A stretch of DNA of 31,954 nucleotides, taken from positions 1 to 31,954 of the forward strand of contig DHWG01000054.1 of the NCBI GenBank assembly GCA_002413075.1, in the 5' to 3' direction. The notes below the pieces were generated by a model. It made no database searches, had not been told where the DNA came from, and worked only from the letters and a program-made list of their open reading frames with translations. The stretch comes from Desulfosporosinus sp. UBA5188 (GTDB lineage Bacteria > Bacillota > Desulfitobacteriia > Desulfitobacteriales > Desulfitobacteriaceae). Shown here piece after piece: positions 16,051 to 22,412 of this stretch. Each line of letters begins with the position of its first letter. Positions within the stretch are counted from its first letter, which is position 1. The position numbers and the translations under genes were made by a program.

Positions 16051-16845
16051 ATGAAAACAACGTTATTAGAAAAAACAAGAACCGTTAATAAACTGATTCA
16101 ACGGGCTGCTGGGAATCCAGTTGATTTTGAGGAGATGGCTAAGGTTCTTAGTCAAGCGGTGATTGCCAATATTTATATTGTCGGTCGACGAGGGAAAATT
16201 CTGGGCTATAGTTTTATGAAACAATTTGAATGCGGAACTATGGAAGACATAGTCGTTCATTCTGAACGTTTCCCAGAAAGTTATAATGAAGGTCTAATGA
16301 GAGTTGGCGAGACAAAAACTAACACAGCTCAGGTTGCGAATGGCTGCGTATTTAATGGTAATGAACCTTGTCATTTCACCAATAAACTCACCACCATCGT
16401 TCCGATCTTAGGTGGAGGCGAACGGGTTGGGACACTTGTGTTGGCGAAATATGATGAAGAATTTGAAGAGGAAGATCTAGTACTCGCGGAATATGGTGCG
16501 ACGGTTGTAGGTATGGAGATTTTACGAGTCAAGGCAGAACGCGCAGAAGAAGAGGCGCGTAAGAAAGCGGCAGTTCAAATTGCCGTCGGAACATTGTCTT
16601 ATTCTGAACTTGAAGCGGTGGAACACATTTTTGCTGAATTGGGAGGCGGAGAAGGCCTCTTAGTTGCCAGTAAAATTGCCGATCGAGTGGGTATCACGCG
16701 TTCCGTTATTGTGAATGCCCTGCGTAAATTTGAGTCAGCCGGTGTGATTGAGTCAAAATCATTAGGCATGAAGGGGACCTATATTCGAGTTCTGAACGAT
16801 TATCTCATCGAAGAATTGAATAAGCACATCAAACACACAAAATAG
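16051..16845 (+). CDS. codY: GTP-sensing global transcriptional repressor CodY
   Basis: A 264-residue nutrient regulator that senses GTP and branched-chain amino acids and represses stationary-phase, biosynthetic and often sporulation genes. The N-terminal GAF domain (about 1-155) contains RRGKILGYSF and LTTIVPILGGGERVGTLVL. A long helix (EILRVKAERAEEEARKKA) leads to the winged helix-turn-helix, ASKIADRVGITRSVIVNALR (206-225), which is practically invariant in CodY. The GAF ligand region (about 58-112) differs from Bacillus, with the segment NGNEPCHFTNK. A strong AAGGAGG lies upstream. In the 58-base gap are a CTGAC/GTCAG hairpin (16005-16019) and only a poor match to a CodY box. Confidence 0.97.
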   Translation: MKTTLLEKTRTVNKLIQRAAGNPVDFEEMAKVLSQAVIANIYIVGRRGKILGYSFMKQFECGTMEDIVVHSERFPESYNEGLMRVGETKTNTAQVANGCVFNGNEPCHFTNKLTTIVPILGGGERVGTLVLAKYDEEFEEEDLVLAEYGATVVGMEILRVKAERAEEEARKKAAVQIAVGTLSYSELEAVEHIFAELGGGEGLLVASKIADRVGITRSVIVNALRKFESAGVIESKSLGMKGTYIRVLNDYLIEELNKHIKHTK

Positions 16846-16869
16846 ACAGTGTAACAGGAGGGTCATCTC

Positions 16870-17328
16870 ATGGAAGAACATGATTATGTTTACCAACTGA
16901 GGCCGCTCATCGTTTCTTCAGTGATGTTTCTAATTCTTTATCCCTTAGTTGTTAGCGCTGTGCATTACTTTAGTAGGCTACCCGTCCTAGAACTAAATGT
17001 TCTAACCGGGATATATCTCACCGCAATGCTTGGGACTTTATCACTATGGTTGATAGGGAAAAGTCAACATGTGCAAATTAAAGACGGGAAAATTGTCTTT
17101 CATTCGTTACTTGGACAACATATCTTAGAACCGCAAGATATTAGACGGGTTGCCTTTTATTTTGATGGGAAAGGGCAGGAAGTTGCCCAGATCCGTACGG
17201 AGACTAAGTTCTATTATGTGAGTGAATTTTATTTCCCCTTTCCTGAGCTCATGAGTGACCTGGAAATTTTCATACAGAAGTACGGTTTGCGCTCAAACCT
17301 AGAGAGCTATGCAGGTTTAAACAATTAG
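16870..17328 (+). CDS. Small membrane protein with two transmembrane segments, unknown function
   Basis: A 152-residue protein I do not recognise. Two hydrophobic helices (about 13-34 and 43-63) are followed by a soluble C-terminal half rich in strands (HVQIKDGKIVFHSLLGQHILEPQDIRRVAFYF). This architecture resembles membrane-anchored bacterial PH-like domains, an inference from layout only. Start ATG with CAGGAGGG eight or nine bases upstream. It lies 24 bases after codY with no terminator, so it may be co-transcribed. In B. subtilis the flagellar genes occupy this position between codY and rpsB. Confidence 0.7.
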   Translation: MEEHDYVYQLRPLIVSSVMFLILYPLVVSAVHYFSRLPVLELNVLTGIYLTAMLGTLSLWLIGKSQHVQIKDGKIVFHSLLGQHILEPQDIRRVAFYFDGKGQEVAQIRTETKFYYVSEFYFPFPELMSDLEIFIQKYGLRSNLESYAGLNN

Positions 17329-17370
17329 GTGAATGCAGGCAGCTTCGTCCCACGAAACACGTAATTGTTG

Positions 17371-17402
17371 CCATTGCAATGGATTGCAAAATGTGCTAAT
17401 CT
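17371..17402 (+). promoter_or_regulatory. rpsB promoter with a palindrome over the -35 element
   Basis: TTGCAA (17374-17379), 17 bases, then TGC-TAATCT with -10 at 17397-17402 and an extended -10 TG at 17394-17395. The start point would be near 17409. The perfect 12-bp palindrome CCATTGCAATGG (17371-17382) fully covers the -35 hexamer and could be a repressor site. Confidence 0.65.
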
Positions 17403-17418
17403 ATTGGCAGTGTGATTT

Positions 17419-17468
17419 AACGAAACACGCAGAGGGATTAAGCGTTCGTTCCCTGTCGGGAGACAGGG
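17419..17468 (+). promoter_or_regulatory. Structured rpsB leader: two abutting hairpins
   Basis: Hairpin 1 pairs AACGAA (17419-17424) and CGC (17428-17430) with GCG (17442-17444) and TTCGTT (17445-17450), with a three-base bulge. Hairpin 2 starts at the next base: CCCTGTC (17451-17457), loop GGGA, GACAGGG (17462-17468). The two stems could stack coaxially. They sit inside the predicted 117-base leader, just upstream of a possible ribosome site. A ribosomal protein S2 autoregulatory element is a reasonable inference. Confidence 0.5.
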
Positions 17469-17525
17469 GGGCGTTTTGAGATGAACCTGCGGACGAAAAA
17501 AACAAAAGAGAGTTGGTTTAACACA

Positions 17526-18248
17526 ATGGCAGTAATTTCTATGAAACAATTATTGGAAGCAGGAGTCCACTTCGGACATCAAACACGTCGGTGGAATCCG
17601 AAAATGGCTCGTTATATCTTTACGGAGCGTAACGGGATCTATATTATTGACCTGCAAAAAACTGTTAAAAAAGTTGATGAAGCCTATAACTTTGTTCGAA
17701 ATCTTGCGGCTGATGGTGGTACCGTGTTGTTTGTGGGTACTAAGAAACAAGCTCAAGAGTCGGTCAAAGATGAAGCAATACGTTGTGGTATGTATTTCGT
17801 AAACGAGCGTTGGTTGGGTGGTATGCTCACGAATTTCCAAACAATACAAAAACGTGTTGATCGTTTACGTGTTTTAGAAAAGATGGAAGTTGAAGGCGTC
17901 TTTGATGTACTTACCAAAAAAGAAGTTTCAGCACTTCGTCATGAGATGGAGAAACTCGAACGCTTTTTAGGCGGCATTAAAACAATGAAGAAAATTCCAG
18001 ATGCTTTATTTATCGTCGATCCTCGTAAAGAGCGTATTGCAGTCGCTGAAGCACGCCGTTTGAAGATCCCGATTGTAGCAATTGTGGATACAAACTGTGA
18101 CCCCGATGAAATTGATGTTGTAATTCCAGCCAATGATGATGCAATCCGTGCTGTCAAGTTGCTGACTTCGAAAATGGCTGATGCGATCATCGAAGGACAA
18201 CATACTGACGAAGAAGAAGAAGAAGCTGGAGAAGTCACCGAAGGCTAA
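17526..18248 (+). CDS. rpsB: 30S ribosomal protein S2
   Basis: A 240-residue S2 from the ATG at 17526, giving the canonical MAVISMKQLLEAGVHFGHQT N-terminus. Other hallmarks: RRWNPKMARYIFTERNGIYIIDLQKT, FVGTKKQAQ, NERWLGGMLTNFQTI, IVAIVDTNCDP and an acidic C-terminal tail (EEEEEAGEVTEG). An in-frame ATG at 17481 has the better ribosome site (G-run 17466-17471) but would add 15 residues not seen in the family; the canonical ATG has only AGAGAG at 17507-17512. I favour 17526 by family length. It is the first gene of the translation and envelope cluster, transcribed from the promoter at 17371-17402. Confidence 0.95.
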   Translation: MAVISMKQLLEAGVHFGHQTRRWNPKMARYIFTERNGIYIIDLQKTVKKVDEAYNFVRNLAADGGTVLFVGTKKQAQESVKDEAIRCGMYFVNERWLGGMLTNFQTIQKRVDRLRVLEKMEVEGVFDVLTKKEVSALRHEMEKLERFLGGIKTMKKIPDALFIVDPRKERIAVAEARRLKIPIVAIVDTNCDPDEIDVVIPANDDAIRAVKLLTSKMADAIIEGQHTDEEEEEAGEVTEG

Positions 18249-18250
18249 AT

Positions 18251-18300
18251 CGTGATTCGAGGTTCGTGCTTCGTGGTTCGAAGACCACGACTCGAACCTT
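18251..18300. repeat. TTCG-rich palindromic repeat (rpsB-tsf gap, copy A)
   Basis: A nested inverted repeat: AGGTTCG (18260-18266) pairs with CGAACCT (18293-18299) and CGTGGT (18272-18277) pairs with ACCACG (18284-18289). It shares TCGAGGTTCG and CGTGGTTCG with the copy at 20630-20697. It lies entirely between the two genes and has no T-run, so it is not an obvious terminator. Confidence 0.65.
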
Positions 18301-18333
18301 GTAAAGTTTATAAAACATAAAACAATAATATAT

Positions 18334-18365
18334 CGTGCTTCGAGCATGAGCCTCGAGCATCGAAT
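18334..18365. repeat. Second TTCG-type inverted repeat upstream of tsf
   Basis: TGC (18336-18338) and TCGAG (18340-18344) pair with CTCGA (18352-18356) and GCA (18357-18359) around a seven-base loop with one bulged T. It ends nine bases before the tsf ribosome site GGAGG (18368-18372) and could affect tsf translation. Vocabulary (GCTTCGAG, ATCGAA) resembles copy A. Confidence 0.45.
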
Positions 18366-18381
18366 TTGGAGGTATATAACC

Positions 18382-19035
18382 ATGGCAGACGTAAGCGCAG
18401 CTCAAGTAAAAGAGCTTCGGGAACGTACCGGGGCAGGTATGATGGATTGCAAGAAAGCACTCGTACAGTGTAATTGTGAGGTGGAAAAGGCCTGCGATTT
18501 TCTGCGCGAGAAAGGTCTTGCAGCAGCCGCTAAAAAGGAAGGACGGGTTGCAGCAGAAGGCACTGTTGAATCCTATATTCATGGCGGTGGACGTATTGGC
18601 GTGTTACTAGAAGTGAACTGTGAGACAGACTTTGTGTCTCGTGGCGATGAATTTAAAACACTCGTTCGCGACCTCGGCTTGCATATTGCCGCAGCGAATC
18701 CACAATATATGAACAAAGAAGATGTGCCGGTAGAAATCCTTCAGCATGAGAAAGATATCTTAAAAGCACAAGCTCTCAATGAAGGAAAACCGGAGAAAAT
18801 CATTCAAAAGATGGTAGAAGGCCGGATCGAAAAGTTCTATAAAGAAGTTTGTTTAATGGATCAAACGTTTGTTAAAGATCCAGATAAGAGTATCCGTGAC
18901 TTAATCATGGACAAAATTGCCAAAATTGGTGAGCGCATTGTTATTCGTCGTTTTACTCGATATGAGTTAGGTGAAGGTATTGAAAAACGACAAGAAGATT
19001 TTGCGGCAGAAGTTGCGAAAGAAATGAATCGCTAA
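18382..19035 (+). CDS. tsf: Translation elongation factor Ts
   Basis: The nucleotide exchange factor for EF-Tu, 217 residues. It begins MADVSAAQVKELRERTGAGMMDCKKAL, the EF-Tu-binding N-terminal domain, and contains LLEVNCETDFVSRGDEFK, the TDFV signature. At 217 residues it is the short type (Thermus and many Clostridia), lacking part of the core present in the 283-residue E. coli protein. The start is the ATG at 18382 with GGAGG nine bases upstream; an in-frame ATG at 18346 lies within a repeat and is rejected. A strong terminator-like hairpin follows. Confidence 0.95.
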   Translation: MADVSAAQVKELRERTGAGMMDCKKALVQCNCEVEKACDFLREKGLAAAAKKEGRVAAEGTVESYIHGGGRIGVLLEVNCETDFVSRGDEFKTLVRDLGLHIAAANPQYMNKEDVPVEILQHEKDILKAQALNEGKPEKIIQKMVEGRIEKFYKEVCLMDQTFVKDPDKSIRDLIMDKIAKIGERIVIRRFTRYELGEGIEKRQEDFAAEVAKEMNR

Positions 19036-19058
19036 ATAAACCTAGACAATCTCTATCT

Positions 19059-19085
19059 AGAGAACACCCGGGTGTTCTCTTTTTT
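19059..19085 (+). terminator. Intrinsic terminator after tsf
   Basis: AGAGAACACC (19059-19068) pairs perfectly with GGTGTTCTCT (19071-19080); with the central CG the whole is a 22-base palindrome. A run of T follows (19080-19085). This is a classic Rho-independent terminator. No convincing promoter is visible in the 56 bases before pyrH, so read-through probably supplies the downstream genes. Confidence 0.88.
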
Positions 19086-19141
19086 CGAATGTATAAGGAA
19101 TTCTCTCGCTAGCGTTTAATCAGATTGATGGAGGTAGATTC

Positions 19142-19867
19142 ATGGAAACCCCGAAGTATAATCGAATAGTCCTAAAAATTAGCGGAGAAGCGCTTGCAGG
19201 CTCTCAAGGCTATGGCCTTCAACATGATATGCTGGTTTCCGTTGCGGCTCAGGTGGCCGAAATTCGAGGTATGGGGGTTGAAGTTTGCCTAGTCGTTGGT
19301 GGGGGGAACATCTGGCGTGGTATCGCGGGAAGTGCCCAAGGAATGGACCGTGCGACGGCCGATTACATGGGCATGTTGGCAACTGTAATGAATGCCTTGG
19401 CCTTGCAGGATGCGTTGGAAAAGGCAGGGTCAGTAACTCGTGTCTTATCGGCGATTGAAATGCGACAGGTTGCTGAACCCTATATTAGGCGTAGAGCGAT
19501 TCGACATATGGAAAAAGGCCGCATCGTGATTTTTGCTGCTGGAACAGGTAACCCATATTTCTCGACAGATACAACGGCTGCTTTAAGGGCTGCTGAGGTT
19601 GAGGCTGACGTTATTCTGATGGCTAAACGGGTGGATGGGGTTTACGATTCTGATCCGCTTAAGAATCCTCAAGCTAAGAAATTCGACCGTTTAACGTATC
19701 TAGATGTGCTCAGCAAAGAACTAGGCGTCATGGATTCCACAGCAACCTCACTTTGCATGGATAATAATATTCCTGTCATAGTTTTTGATCTTACGACACC
19801 GGGTAATATTCGAAGAGTCCTTATGGGTGAAGCCATTGGAACTTATGTTGGGAGGGAAAGTCAATGA
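19142..19867 (+). CDS. pyrH: Uridylate kinase (UMP kinase)
   Basis: A hexameric amino-acid-kinase-fold enzyme of 241 residues that phosphorylates UMP to UDP. Motifs: VLKISGEALAGSQGYGL at the N-terminus, VVGGGNIWRG for phosphate binding, RATADYMGMLATVMNALALQ, GTGNPYFSTDTTAALRA and KRVDGVYDSDP. GGAGGT precedes the ATG. The stop overlaps the frr start as ATGA (19864-19867), indicating translational coupling, the standard pyrH-frr arrangement. Confidence 0.96.
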   Translation: METPKYNRIVLKISGEALAGSQGYGLQHDMLVSVAAQVAEIRGMGVEVCLVVGGGNIWRGIAGSAQGMDRATADYMGMLATVMNALALQDALEKAGSVTRVLSAIEMRQVAEPYIRRRAIRHMEKGRIVIFAAGTGNPYFSTDTTAALRAAEVEADVILMAKRVDGVYDSDPLKNPQAKKFDRLTYLDVLSKELGVMDSTATSLCMDNNIPVIVFDLTTPGNIRRVLMGEAIGTYVGRESQ

Positions 19868-20421
19868 TCTCCGAAGTGATTCGGGATGCAGAAGAGCGGA
19901 TGCATAAAGGGGTTGACGCATTACGTAGAGAGTATGCTTCAATTCGTGCAGGACGCGCCAATCCGAGTGTTTTGGACAAGGTTATGGTTGATTATTACGG
20001 GGCGCCTACGCCCATTAGCCAGCTAGCGAATATCTCAGCGCCTGAAGCAAGAATGCTCGTTATTCAGGCTTGGGACAGAACCATTCTTCCGGCTATCGAG
20101 AAGGCCATTATGAAATCAGATCTCGGGTTAAATCCGTCAAGCGATGGTATCGTGATTCGCTTAAACATTCCCCAGCTTACGGCTGAGCGGCGAGTGGAAT
20201 TGGTTAAAAAGGTAAAAAAAGAGGCAGAAGAAGCGCGTGTCTCGATCCGTAACGTGCGCCGAGATGTCAATGATAAGCTTAAGCGACTGGAGAAAGATCA
20301 CGAGGCCTCCGAAGACGAGATCAAGAGAGCGCAAGAAGAGGTTCAAAAGCTCACCGATAAGATTATTCGAGATATCGAAAATGTGGTGGAAACTAAGGAA
20401 AACGAAATTACCGAAGTATGA
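19864..20421 (+). CDS. frr: Ribosome recycling factor
   Basis: A 185-residue factor that splits post-termination ribosomes with EF-G. It is the usual length. Visible motifs: SIRAGRANPSVLDKV, VDYYGAPTPISQLANI, NPSSDGIVIRLNIPQLTAERR, and a long coiled-coil part (KKVKKEAEEARVSIRNVRRDVNDKLK). GGGAGGG at 19851-19857 inside pyrH is its ribosome site. Its stop overlaps the next small gene by four bases (ATGA at 20418-20421). Confidence 0.96.
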   Translation: MISEVIRDAEERMHKGVDALRREYASIRAGRANPSVLDKVMVDYYGAPTPISQLANISAPEARMLVIQAWDRTILPAIEKAIMKSDLGLNPSSDGIVIRLNIPQLTAERRVELVKKVKKEAEEARVSIRNVRRDVNDKLKRLEKDHEASEDEIKRAQEEVQKLTDKIIRDIENVVETKENEITEV

Positions 20422-20621
20422 TGCAAGGATTACTCGGACGAGATTGGAACGAGGTAAAACTTGAACTTGAAAACATGGGTAAAACTTACAATTTCCAAAT
20501 CTCGCGCCCTCATGGTAAAATGGAAGCGTCGGGAAGCTGCCGGGTTGTCCGAGTTAGAGAATTCGACGATCGCGTGGAGATTGTCTTAGTCTATGAAAAG
20601 TTTTCTCCTAGGCAGTCGTAG
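20418..20621 (+). CDS. Small conserved-looking protein between frr and uppS, unknown function
   Basis: A 67-residue protein (66 from the second of two tandem ATGs at 20418 and 20421). It overlaps the frr stop by four bases, so it is probably translated by coupling; no separate ribosome site is clear. Sequence features: WNEVKLELENMGKTYNF, then alternating polar/hydrophobic strands CRVVRVREFDDRVEIVLVYE. The composition looks like a compact alpha-beta fold with no signal or membrane segment. I do not recognise a named family. Its stop codon TAG (20619-20621) forms the base of the large hairpin that follows. Confidence 0.65.
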   Translation: MMQGLLGRDWNEVKLELENMGKTYNFQISRPHGKMEASGSCRVVRVREFDDRVEIVLVYEKFSPRQS

Positions 20622-20713
20622 ACCCCTTACTCGAGGTTCGATATGCGTGGTTCGTGGTTCGATATTAAAACTACGAACCACGCAAGCACGAACTTTGAAT
20701 AGGGGTCTTTTCT
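20620..20713 (+). terminator. 94-base extended hairpin terminator built from TTCG repeat (copy B)
   Basis: Three stacked stems: AGACCCCT (20620-20627) with AGGGGTCT (20701-20708); CGAGGTTCG (20632-20640) with CGAACTTTG (20689-20697) including two G-U pairs; and a perfect 12-bp TGCGTGGTTCGT (20644-20655) with ACGAACCACGCA (20673-20684). The tail TTTTCT follows. The repeat words are those of copy A. It separates frr and the small gene from uppS. Confidence 0.65.
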
Positions 20714-20746
20714 AAGTTCGTAACATGGGACTAGAAATATGGGGTC

Positions 20747-20832
20747 GCTTCGATATTCGTGGTACGGATATTGAACAACGAGTTGACGAGTAGGTAGTTC
20801 GAACCACCAATATCGAACTACGAACATCGAGT
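20747..20832. repeat. TTCG-type palindromic repeat (copy C) upstream of uppS
   Basis: TTCGATATT (20749-20757) pairs with AATATCGAA (20809-20817) and, past one mismatch, GTGGT (20759-20763) with ACCAC (20803-20807). GAAC/GTTC pairs lie further inside. The tail CGAACATCGAGT (20821-20832) recurs exactly before polC. No T-run. It ends immediately before the uppS ribosome site. Confidence 0.6.
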
Positions 20833-20845
20833 CGGGGGTGGAATG

Positions 20846-21610
20846 ATGTGGTTCAAACCTTGGAAGAAAGATAAAGTAGAATCCCTTGACCAGGTTGCGA
20901 TGGACCGCCTTCCTAGGCATATTGCCATTATCATGGATGGGAACGGACGATGGGCTCAGAAACGAGCACTTCCTCGCTCAATGGGGCATCGGGCAGGGGT
21001 TGAGACCTTGCGGAAGATTGTTAAGACGTGTTCAAAGCTGGAAATACAGGTCTTGACGGTGTATGCGTTCTCTACAGAAAATTGGAAGAGACCTAAAGAC
21101 GAAGTGGGCGTGCTGATGACACTGCTTGCTGAGTACCTGAGGAAGGAACTCAAAGAGCTGCATCAAAATAATGTCGTCATTCGCACTATGGGGAAAACGA
21201 AGGACCTCCCTCTGGAAGCACAACGCGAATTAGCCCACGCGATGAAGAGTACTCGTGATAATACGGGTCTCATTCTTAACCTTGCTCTAAATTATGGTGG
21301 CCGTTCTGAGATTATCGATGCTGTCAAGAGTTTGAGCAAAGAGGCTGTAAGTGGAACGCTGCGAATCGAAGATATTGATGAGTTGCGGTTTAGTGAAACC
21401 CTCTTCACCCGAGGTTTACCAGACCCGGATTTGCTCATTCGGACCTCAGGAGAAATGAGGTTAAGCAACTTCCTACTTTGGCAGTTAGCCTATACAGAAA
21501 TTGTTGTCGTAGAAGAACTTTGGCCAGATTTTGGTGAAAAGGCCTTAATTGCAGCCATCGTCGCGTACCAGAAGCGAGATCGTCGTTTCGGTGGAATACA
21601 TACAAATTGA
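20846..21610 (+). CDS. uppS: Undecaprenyl diphosphate synthase (cis-prenyltransferase)
   Basis: A 254-residue enzyme that condenses eight isopentenyl diphosphates onto farnesyl diphosphate to make the lipid carrier of cell-wall synthesis. Motifs: HIAIIMDGNGRWAQKR with catalytic D31, MGHRAGVETLR, TVYAFSTENWKRP, LNLALNYGGRSEI, LLIRTSGEMRLSNFLLWQ and ELWPDFGEKALIAAI. Two tandem ATGs (20843 and 20846) follow GGGGGTG (20834-20840); the second has the better spacing. It is followed directly by cdsA, whose ribosome site overlaps this stop. Confidence 0.96.
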   Translation: MWFKPWKKDKVESLDQVAMDRLPRHIAIIMDGNGRWAQKRALPRSMGHRAGVETLRKIVKTCSKLEIQVLTVYAFSTENWKRPKDEVGVLMTLLAEYLRKELKELHQNNVVIRTMGKTKDLPLEAQRELAHAMKSTRDNTGLILNLALNYGGRSEIIDAVKSLSKEAVSGTLRIEDIDELRFSETLFTRGLPDPDLLIRTSGEMRLSNFLLWQLAYTEIVVVEELWPDFGEKALIAAIVAYQKRDRRFGGIHTN

Positions 21611-21619
21611 GGAGAGCAC

Positions 21620-22402
21620 ATGGTTAAAAGAACAATTAGTGCCTTGATTGGTGCACCACTTTTCTTGGGACTTATCTATATGGGTGGGCAATATACTGCA
21701 ATTTTGGTGGCCTTGTTAACGTTCTTGGCTTTGCGTGAATTCATACAAATTGGAGAGCAGATGGGTATTCGTGGTTGGTCTAAACTGACGACGCTTATTG
21801 CCGCTGTTTGGCTGATTAGTCTGTTGCTGGGCGGGGCAGAATGGCAGTTAGCAGTGCTTGTCTTCTGGCTTCTCATCGGTCTTGGTCGTCTGGCCCTGAC
21901 GTATCCGACGACATCTTTGGCAGAAGCAAGTTTTAACCTACTTGCAGTTCTTTATTCAGTGGTCTTATTATCCCATCTTTACTTGCTTCGTCAGCTACCG
22001 AATGGCCTTGAATGGACTTTTCTTACCATCTTTTTGGTATGGTCCACGGATGTGGGTGCATACCTTATAGGGAGACAATTTGGCAGCCATCTTCTAGCCC
22101 CTCAGGTTAGTCCAAAGAAGACAGTGGAAGGTTCGTTGGGAGGATTATTGTTTGGCCTTGTCGTCGCCACACTGTTCTGGAGGATTGTTGGAGGAGGACC
22201 TTGGATGATGTATATCATCTTGAGTGTTATCATTGGAGTCAGCGCCCAAATCGGTGATTTGTTCGAGTCAGCCTTGAAGCGCAGTGCTGGGGTTAAAGAT
22301 TCGGGAAAGCTTATTCCAGGCCATGGCGGGATCTTAGATCGGTTTGATAGTCTAATATTTGCACTCCCCTTAGTGTATTATGGCGTAATACTATTTTCGT
22401 GA
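21620..22402 (+). CDS. cdsA: Phosphatidate cytidylyltransferase (CDP-diglyceride synthase)
   Basis: A polytopic membrane enzyme of 260 residues that makes CDP-diacylglycerol from phosphatidic acid and CTP, feeding phospholipid synthesis. About seven or eight hydrophobic segments are visible (for example GAPLFLGLIYMGGQ, LTTLIAAVWLISLLLGG, LVFWLLIGLGRLAL). The C-terminal signature KRSAGVKDSGKLIPGHGGI and then LDRFDS is complete, and SPKKTVEGSLGG is conserved. GAGGAG at 21608-21613 precedes the ATG. Located uppS-cdsA as in nearly all Firmicutes. Confidence 0.95.
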   Translation: MVKRTISALIGAPLFLGLIYMGGQYTAILVALLTFLALREFIQIGEQMGIRGWSKLTTLIAAVWLISLLLGGAEWQLAVLVFWLLIGLGRLALTYPTTSLAEASFNLLAVLYSVVLLSHLYLLRQLPNGLEWTFLTIFLVWSTDVGAYLIGRQFGSHLLAPQVSPKKTVEGSLGGLLFGLVVATLFWRIVGGGPWMMYIILSVIIGVSAQIGDLFESALKRSAGVKDSGKLIPGHGGILDRFDSLIFALPLVYYGVILFS

Positions 22403-22412
22403 GGTGAAAGCG

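Noticed and set aside
17352..17430. Direct repeat ACGAAACACG flanking the rpsB promoter (17352-17361 and 17420-17429)
   Set aside because: Exact but only ten bases. The second copy is already explained by the leader stem, so I do not claim a separate element.
18251..20832. CRISPR-like repeat array
   Set aside because: The repeats are irregular in length and spacing, are separated by whole genes, and no cas genes are present.
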